A model generated the notes under the pieces. That model was not told the origin of the DNA. It did not search any database and saw only the letters and a program-made list of their open reading frames with translations. The position numbers and the translations under genes are program-made. A stretch of DNA of 22,572 nt from a virus. Below are positions 1-4,989 of this stretch, piece after piece (position 1 is the stretch's first letter; the number at the start of each line of letters is the position of its first letter). Location of the stretch: IMG/VR virus record IMGVR_UViG_3300033182_000320, positions 1 to 22,572 of that record. One strand, 5' to 3'.

Positions 1-2
1 AC

Positions 3-242
3 ACAAAAATTAGCGCAGTTAAGATAATGGACGAACTTGAATATCTAAAAAAACTTGCAGGTGTTAATGAGTTTAAAGGATATACAGAATATACTTTAGA
101 GAATATGTCTCAGACAGCGACTGAGATTAAAAAGAAGGAAAGAGAACAGAATATTAAACCAGGCGATAAAGAATGGTTTGAACTATGGTTTAGTAAACCT
201 TATATGACAGGACACACGTTTAGAGGACGTAAGAAAAAATGA
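3..242 (+). CDS. Conserved phage hypothetical protein, probably 5'-truncated by the window edge
   Basis: The reading frame is open from the left edge to a TGA at 240-242. The first ATG is at 27, but no good Shine-Dalgarno sequence precedes it (AGTTAAGATA) and no stop lies upstream in frame. I therefore think the true start is outside the window; if the ATG at 27 is used, the product has 71 residues. The visible part is charged and mainly helical, with a C-terminal block containing PGDKEWFELWFSKPYMTG and a basic tail ending RGRKKK. From memory, the EWF.LWFS.P..TG block resembles a type found in hypothetical proteins of T4-like marine phages. Its stop overlaps the next start (ATGA), so it is translationally coupled to the virion-protein run that follows. 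Function not recognised. Confidence 0.6.
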   Translation, partial: TKISAVKIMDELEYLKKLAGVNEFKGYTEYTLENMSQTATEIKKKEREQNIKPGDKEWFELWFSKPYMTGHTFRGRKKK

Positions 243-1204
243 AAGTTTACGAAGTATCACAAGGTACCAACGAAAGTACATTTACTAGAGGCATTTCAAA
301 ATTAGCTAGTGAAATTTATAATGCTGTCACTGGTCACGGTGTGTCATCTAGTATGTCCAAACACAAAGGCGTCGATGCAATTATAGATATCTGGGGTAGT
401 GTAGAAAGAAACTTAAAACCAGGTGTAGGGATCGTTAATAGAAAAAGATTACCAGCAATTCAAAAAAGATTTAATCGATTAGCACAATACGCTGAAGAAT
501 TTCAAACTCTTAATTCTAAAATAGTAGACTTAGAAAAAAATATACAAAATATGGAAGGTTCTTGGTCAATTAGCACTAGATTTGAGAAGAAAAAACTAGA
601 AGCAGAATTAAGAAAATTACTAGATCAAAAAGAAGACTTACTAGAAAAAATGATCAATAATACTATAGAAGCTAAAAGACTTCAATATGATCCGCGTCCA
701 GAATTAGATCGTATTATACCAGAATCTAAAAAAAAACTTAAAGAAGGCGTAACTTCATTCCTTATTAAATGGTTTGAAAAACGCGGCGCTAAATTTACAC
801 AAACACAAAAAAATACACTAGAATTGCATCATGCCAAATATAATAGCAACGAACAACAAATAAACAAACTTACAGCAGAATCTAATGCTGGAGAAAATAT
901 TGATTTCAAACAACTAGATCGTCTACACAAAGAACAAGAAATTCTAAAAGATGAAATAACTACCATTGGCATAGAAGCAGGTGCAAGGGTAAGAAAACCT
1001 GTTAAAGAAGCAGACGCAGTTATTTCAAGTGGCGAATTACGTAGATATATCCGTGGACTAATCGACGATGCTATTGACAAAGAAGACGACATCAATAAAC
1101 TATCTCAAATACTTAAAATGCTTATCGGTAAAGAAATCAAATCTCGTGGTAAGCGTTATGTAATTACCAGCGAAGATATTCGTGCAGCGTTAAATGCAAA
1201 ATGA
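239..1204 (+). CDS. Coiled-coil protein with MKVYE-type N-terminus, probable virion or head-interior protein
   Basis: This is a 321-residue protein, strongly charged and Lys/Glu rich. Long predicted coiled-coil stretches lie around residues 70-150 and 200-240 (heptad-like runs with LEKNIQNMEG and KKLEAELRKLLDQKEDLLEK). The start MKVYEV is nearly the same as the next gene's MKVYEIL, which suggests a capsid-targeting leader. However, the expected hydrophobic-x-Glu cut site is poor here: the nearest Glu is in GTNES at about residue 12. The C-terminus (ISSGELRRYIRGLIDDAI and SEDIRAAL) looks like a compact helical domain. It starts in an ATGA overlap with the upstream gene and ends in an ATGA overlap with the downstream gene. 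No enzyme motif is visible. An internal head or scaffold-associated role is inference from the leader and the neighbourhood. Confidence 0.75.
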   Translation: MKVYEVSQGTNESTFTRGISKLASEIYNAVTGHGVSSSMSKHKGVDAIIDIWGSVERNLKPGVGIVNRKRLPAIQKRFNRLAQYAEEFQTLNSKIVDLEKNIQNMEGSWSISTRFEKKKLEAELRKLLDQKEDLLEKMINNTIEAKRLQYDPRPELDRIIPESKKKLKEGVTSFLIKWFEKRGAKFTQTQKNTLELHHAKYNSNEQQINKLTAESNAGENIDFKQLDRLHKEQEILKDEITTIGIEAGARVRKPVKEADAVISSGELRRYIRGLIDDAIDKEDDINKLSQILKMLIGKEIKSRGKRYVITSEDIRAALNAK

Positions 1205-1404
1205 AAGTCTACGAAATACTAAATGAATGGGGCAGGATTGTAAAAGGTGTTAACACAACAGTAGATGTCGGTGTTGACGAAATTCCTCGCCAAGCAGAAA
1301 AATTTGGTAATAAAGTAGATAAGGACGGAAAGCCACCAACTTTGTCTAGTAAAGTAAAAGGAAAGTCAACTAATGTCCTTTATAACTTAGGAATGACAAA
1401 ATGA
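1201..1404 (+). CDS. Small protein with capsid-targeting-like leader (MKVYEILNE)
   Basis: This small basic protein has 67 residues. It opens with MKVYEILNEWGR, which fits a T4-style capsid-targeting sequence with a possible prohead protease cut after L-N-E (residue 9). The remainder would be about 58 residues, including a Lys/Gly-rich part (KFGNKVDKDGKPP, then SSKVKGKSTNVLYNLGM) with no recognised fold. In T4 the analogous internal proteins are small, basic, packaged with DNA and injected. Here that role is inferred only from the leader, size and charge. The gene is ATGA-coupled on both sides, to the coiled-coil gene before it and the HAD phosphatase after it. Confidence 0.75.
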   Translation: MKVYEILNEWGRIVKGVNTTVDVGVDEIPRQAEKFGNKVDKDGKPPTLSSKVKGKSTNVLYNLGMTK

Positions 1405-2165
1405 AGGCAGGCGATATTACAGGTAAGATATTAGTTATCTTTGACATCGACGACACACTTGTACATACACAAACAGAAGTGCATGTTGTTAAGGACGGTG
1501 TAACCATTCGTACATTAAACAGTCATGAGTTTACACATTACAAGTTACAACCAGGCGAATCATTTGACTTTGAAAACTTTCGAAATGCCAAGGAATTTTT
1601 TGACAAACACAAGCCTATCATACCAATGATGGACCAACTTAAACGTGACATTCATAGAGGTAACAAAGTTGTTATGGTAACTGCTCGTGCAGACTTTGAT
1701 GATAAGGAACTGTTCTTAGATACATTCCGCAAGTACAATGTTGAAATAAATAAGGTACACGTATACCGTGCAGGCAATCTAAAAGGTGGCAGCACGGAAG
1801 AACGCAAGAGACGAATTATCAAAACATTATTAGATAAAGATGATTACTCTAAAGCAATTATGTATGATGATGCTAAACCTAACTTAGACTTATTCGTTAG
1901 TCTTAAAAGAGAACATCCTAACACAATGTTTTATGCTTGGCATGTTAGTCCAGAAGGACAAGCGTCAGAGTATATGCGTGAAGATGTTAGCGAAAACTTT
2001 GCTGACGGTAAGAAGAAAGGCAAAAGTCGTCCTGGTAGAGTAAAGAAGGCTGGTGCTAGTTGTAAAGGTAGTGTTACAAGCCTACGTAAGAAAGCAAAGA
2101 AGTATAGCGGCGAACGTGGTAAAATGTATCACTGGTGTGCTAACATGAAGGGTGGTAAGAAGTGA
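1401..2165 (+). CDS. HAD-superfamily phosphatase with basic Cys-containing C-terminal tag
   Basis: The protein has 254 residues in two parts. Residues 9-190 are a HAD hydrolase: motif I is FDIDDTL with nucleophile Asp15 and acid/base Asp17, motif II is VTARAD with Thr94, and motif IV is MYDDAKPN with Asp156-Asp157. The layout is like the 3'-phosphatase domain of T4 polynucleotide kinase, but no kinase domain is present, so the substrate (nucleic-acid end, nucleotide or small phosphate ester) is unknown. Residues 203-254 form a separate very basic tail with Cys221 and Cys246 (GRVKKAGASCKGSV, then YHWCANMKGGKK). I recall similar tails on other marine T4-like phage proteins; such a tail could bind DNA or a metal. 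The gene has no clear capsid-targeting leader but lies inside the run of genes that do. It starts in an ATGA overlap. Confidence 0.85.
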   Translation: MKAGDITGKILVIFDIDDTLVHTQTEVHVVKDGVTIRTLNSHEFTHYKLQPGESFDFENFRNAKEFFDKHKPIIPMMDQLKRDIHRGNKVVMVTARADFDDKELFLDTFRKYNVEINKVHVYRAGNLKGGSTEERKRRIIKTLLDKDDYSKAIMYDDAKPNLDLFVSLKREHPNTMFYAWHVSPEGQASEYMREDVSENFADGKKKGKSRPGRVKKAGASCKGSVTSLRKKAKKYSGERGKMYHWCANMKGGKK

Positions 2166-2698
2166 AGATTAACGATCTGTTAACAGAGTCTAAGAAAGAA
2201 CTGGTACTAGAAAAACTTCCTTGTAGTAAGGACGGATTAGCACCTGTTATGAGCAAGGAAACCATCGATTACCATTACGGTAAACTTGCAGCAGGTTATG
2301 TTAAACGTTACAACGCAGGTGAAGGTAATAAGAAGTTTAATGAAGCAGGTGCTTTTCTGCATAACATTTTCTTTCCACAAATGTGCGAACCAAAGTCTAG
2401 CAACAAGCCAAGTGGTGCTAGTGAAGAACTGATCAATCGCAAGTATAAGTCATTTGACAAGTTTAAGGAAGCGTTTACAAAGGCTGCTATAGGTATACAA
2501 GGCAGCGGTTGGGTTTACATGAGTAAAGATGGTAGCATTAAGACCATCGTAAATCACGAAGTAAAGAATGATATTGCACTATTAGTTGACTGGTGGGAAC
2601 ATGCCTGGGCATTAGACTACCAAAGCGATAAGGCTAAATATTTAAACAACATTTGGAAAATTATTAACTGGGACGTGGTTAACACGAGATTATTATGA
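2162..2698 (+). CDS. Iron/manganese superoxide dismutase homologue with capsid-targeting-like leader
   Basis: The protein has 178 residues and starts at a GTG overlapping the previous stop (GTGA). Residues 16-178 follow the Fe/Mn-SOD family from end to end: KLPCSKDGLAPVMSKETIDYHYGK, the His motif FLHNIFF, GSGW, then DWWEHAW and NIWKIINWDVVN. The four metal ligands are all present as His38, His67, Asp143 and His147 (E. coli FeSOD His26, His73, Asp156, His160), and the gateway Tyr34 is Tyr46. Differences: the second-shell His30 is Leu42. The position four before the second His ligand is Gly63, as in Mn-type enzymes, and His132 seems to occupy the outer-sphere Gln site. The domain is slightly shorter than the usual 190-210 residues. 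The extra N-terminus MKINDLLTESKKELVLE has hydrophobic-x-Glu sites (LTE, VLE) like phage capsid-targeting leaders, so delivery into the virion is a reasonable inference. Confidence 0.85.
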   Translation: MKINDLLTESKKELVLEKLPCSKDGLAPVMSKETIDYHYGKLAAGYVKRYNAGEGNKKFNEAGAFLHNIFFPQMCEPKSSNKPSGASEELINRKYKSFDKFKEAFTKAAIGIQGSGWVYMSKDGSIKTIVNHEVKNDIALLVDWWEHAWALDYQSDKAKYLNNIWKIINWDVVNTRLL

Positions 2699-3819
2699 AA
2701 GTATTTGAAATTTTAGAAGCACACGGTAACAGTAAAGTATACGACAAGTGCTGGAAAGGTTATAAAAAAGTTCCAGGCAAGAAGCGTGGTGAAAAAGGAT
2801 CGTGTAAAAAAGAAAGTTTAGAAGAAGGTTTAGGTCAAAAACTTTTAATAGCGTTTGCTACAGTTGGCGGACTATTACTTGGCGGATATGTTGGTATGGA
2901 AGATCACAGACTTGCTGAAGAATGGTTAGAAGTCTACGATGACCTTAAAGAAAAAGATCCTGTAAAAGCAGAAGAACTTAATCGTTTAGTTAACCAATAC
3001 AAATACACAAACTATAAACAATCTATGCTTAGAAATATGACTAAACATAAGATTGAAAGAATTATTAATGATTTTAAAAATCAAGAATTAGGCAATGATG
3101 TAAAAGAAGGTATATTTGACTTTTTTGGCAGCGATGAGCCTGAAGTAAATGATAAAGGATTTCCTTACTTTACAGGTGATGAAGAAACAGATCTACCTGT
3201 AGTTGTATATATACTGAAAGCATACAAAGGCAGCGAAGATAAAACTTTAAGATATCTTGTTAAAGAATTAAAATATCCTCATGTAAAAGCTTCTCTTTAT
3301 ATCATTAGAGCACAAACTCCGGGTGTAGCTGACAAGTATGCTAAATTTAAACCTCAAAAGCCTAAAGTAAAAGAATCAGCAACAAAAAATACTCAGACAC
3401 AAGAACTAGCAGAATATAATTATAGCGATTATGCTGATGCTTATGATGACTCTACCGGGTATAAATTAAAATCAAAACTTTTAGCAGCGATAGCATTTGC
3501 AGAAGAAAAAGTGTTAAGCATGTTCTACGGTAAAGAAGAAGCAGAAGAAATGATGAAAGATTCTCTTAAGATGTGGGGCACTATTATTGATAAACACGAA
3601 GCAAAGAAAAATTCAGTAAAAGAAACAGCAACAGCAGGTGCTACAAGTGCAGGTGCTATTGCCACAGTAGCAAGTGTGCCTGGTGCAAAACGAAAAGTAT
3701 CTAAAAAAGGCAAATACGGTGCTCCAACTGCTCCACAAGCAACTAATAAAGATGGCACTGCTAAAAACGCACTTGACTTATCAAACAATCTGATGGGTGG
3801 AAAGACTATTAGAAGATAA
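2695..3819 (+). CDS. Probable proteolytically processed head protein with multiple V-K-E sites and CWKGYKKVPG module
   Basis: This 374-residue protein opens with MKVFEILEAHGN, a capsid-targeting-like leader with a candidate cut after I-L-E (residue 8). A basic Cys module follows at once (residues 14-40; Cys19 in CWKGYKKVPGKKRG, Cys37 in GSCKKE), related in look to the DUF5872-type motif of viruses. Further candidate cut sites of the form hydrophobic-x-Glu before a small residue are LEE/G at 44, VKE/G at 138, VKE/S at 227 and VKE/T at 310. One membrane-like segment spans about residues 50-68 (LLIAFATVGGLLLGGY). The C-terminus is a low-complexity Ala/Thr/Gly and Lys region (TATAGATSAGAIATVASVPG). 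If cut at every site it would yield about five fragments. ATGA-coupled to the SOD gene upstream; a short intergenic regulatory region follows. Confidence 0.75.
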   Translation: MKVFEILEAHGNSKVYDKCWKGYKKVPGKKRGEKGSCKKESLEEGLGQKLLIAFATVGGLLLGGYVGMEDHRLAEEWLEVYDDLKEKDPVKAEELNRLVNQYKYTNYKQSMLRNMTKHKIERIINDFKNQELGNDVKEGIFDFFGSDEPEVNDKGFPYFTGDEETDLPVVVYILKAYKGSEDKTLRYLVKELKYPHVKASLYIIRAQTPGVADKYAKFKPQKPKVKESATKNTQTQELAEYNYSDYADAYDDSTGYKLKSKLLAAIAFAEEKVLSMFYGKEEAEEMMKDSLKMWGTIIDKHEAKKNSVKETATAGATSAGAIATVASVPGAKRKVSKKGKYGAPTAPQATNKDGTAKNALDLSNNLMGGKTIRR

Positions 3820-3822
3820 ATA
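3815..3822 (+). promoter_or_regulatory. T4 late-promoter-like motif GATAAATA
   Basis: GATAAATA differs at one base from the T4 late promoter TATAAATA recognised with gp55. It overlaps the TAA stop of the upstream gene and lies 39 bases before the ATG at 3854, in one of the few true intergenic gaps of this region. A late promoter would suit the virion genes downstream. A single 8-base match in AT-rich DNA is weak evidence alone. Confidence 0.4.
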
Positions 3823-3842
3823 CAATAAGTTATAACTTATTG
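3823..3842. repeat. Perfect 20-bp palindrome upstream of the 3854 gene
   Basis: CAATAAGTTATAACTTATTG reads the same on both strands, with no mismatch and no spacer. It begins right after the GATAAATA motif, and its last G is the first base of the GGAG ribosome-binding site (3842-3845) for the ATG at 3854. It may be an operator for a dimeric regulator. In RNA it could fold over the Shine-Dalgarno sequence. It has no T-run, so it is not a typical terminator. Confidence 0.6.
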
Positions 3843-3853
3843 GAGTAATTCTA

Positions 3854-4357
3854 ATGCGCAAATCAGATTTCAAAAAACTTCGTGTAGACGAAGGTTTGGC
3901 AGACTTAGCAGATATCGCCGAACGTGATCACGAAGTTCAAATGGCTCGTGCAGAGCTTTATAAAATTGCAAAGTATGCAATCAAATTACATGAAATGTTA
4001 AAAAGTGTTTCGGAAGAAACAGGTCTAGAAGCATGGGTACAATCTAAAATTACTAAGTCTGCAGACTACATTGGTTCTGTATATCACCACTTAGATTATG
4101 AAACTAAATTTGGCGGCGAATTAGAACAAGCAGTTGAATCATCTGAATATAAAGATTCATTAAAGCAACGTTTAGAAGAAAAAGCAAAATCAAAAGCGCA
4201 ACAAAGATTTATGGGTATGGTCTATGCTACTAAGAAAGGCGAAAAGCCTGCTTCAAAAGAAGTTGCTAAAGTAGCAAAAGGCATGAGCAAAGCAGACGCA
4301 AAAGACTTTGCATCTACAAAGCACAAAGGCAAGCCTGAGCACGTTAAGAAGAGCTAA
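3854..4357 (+). CDS. Virion-type helical protein with DUF3008-like C-terminal module
   Basis: The protein has 167 residues. The ATG at 3854 follows a clear GGAG at 3842-3845 with eight bases between. The N-terminus MRKSDFKKLRVDEGLADL has a candidate V-D-E/G processing site at residue 13. Residues 25-86 are a helical domain (HEVQMARAELYKIAKYAIKL, then VQSKITKSADYIGSVYHHLDYE) that I associate with hypothetical proteins of T4-like marine phages. Residues 112-164 are a separate module: SKAQQRFMGMVYATKKGE, then EVAKVAKGMS and DFASTKHKGKPEHV. This matches the pattern of the bacterial DUF3008 family (SKAQQR.F..., KDFA.TKHKGLP). The function of either domain is unknown. The gene heads a new sub-run after the palindrome, followed three bases later by the 4360 gene. 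Confidence 0.75.
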   Translation: MRKSDFKKLRVDEGLADLADIAERDHEVQMARAELYKIAKYAIKLHEMLKSVSEETGLEAWVQSKITKSADYIGSVYHHLDYETKFGGELEQAVESSEYKDSLKQRLEEKAKSKAQQRFMGMVYATKKGEKPASKEVAKVAKGMSKADAKDFASTKHKGKPEHVKKS

Positions 4358-4359
4358 CA

Positions 4360-4989
4360 ATGCTTGCGTCAGAGATTCTTACAGAATGGTGGAAGGATTT
4401 ATTAGTACACAACCTTCCTAAACTTCGCAAAATGCTTGGAATGGCAGAAAAAGGATCTCCTGAATATAAAGACATTTCTAAAGCTATTGCATCTAAAGAA
4501 AGAGAAGCAGCAAAAGTAGCAGCGAAAAGAGACGAATTACAAAAAACAACAAGCAGGATTGAAACAGATCCTGAGAAACTTGCATTACAAAAACAAATTC
4601 AAACATATCGCGGTGAACTTAGCAAACGTGAAAGAGAAAGACAAGCTCAACTAGCAGAACTAGAAAAAGTAAGAGCTAACTTTGAAAAGATGGATACTAG
4701 TGCGCTACAAGCAATTATGAAATCAGAAAGAAAAGGTTCTGACTTTTATAACTTTATTAAAGACATAGTAGATAGCAGATTAGCAAAACAAGATTTATTA
4801 AAAAGTGTTTCAGGTAATATCAAACAAGGTACATCAACTGGAGCACAAGCAGCGGCGGACGCACCATGGACAATAATGGGTCTTAAGGGCGGAAGAAAAG
4901 AATTTAGAAAAATACTAAACAATCCGCAACACCCACGACATGCCGAAGCAAAAAAATTACAAAGCGAATACAAAGGGTCAGAACAATGA
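4360..4989 (+). CDS. Coiled-coil protein with capsid-targeting-like leader (MLASEILTE)
   Basis: The protein has 209 residues. The leader MLASEILTEWWKD carries a possible prohead protease site after L-T-E (residue 9). Residues 40-115 are almost uninterrupted helix with strong coiled-coil character (KEREAAKVAAKRDELQK, and GELSKRERERQAQLAELEKV). The C-terminal third is Gly/Lys containing with APWTIMGLKGGRKEFRKIL and no recognised fold. No catalytic motif is visible. The start lies two bases after the upstream stop, with GAAGAG at a suitable distance. The stop overlaps the next ATG. A core, scaffold-like or internal head role is inference from the leader and the coiled coil. Confidence 0.75.
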   Translation: MLASEILTEWWKDLLVHNLPKLRKMLGMAEKGSPEYKDISKAIASKEREAAKVAAKRDELQKTTSRIETDPEKLALQKQIQTYRGELSKRERERQAQLAELEKVRANFEKMDTSALQAIMKSERKGSDFYNFIKDIVDSRLAKQDLLKSVSGNIKQGTSTGAQAAADAPWTIMGLKGGRKEFRKILNNPQHPRHAEAKKLQSEYKGSEQ

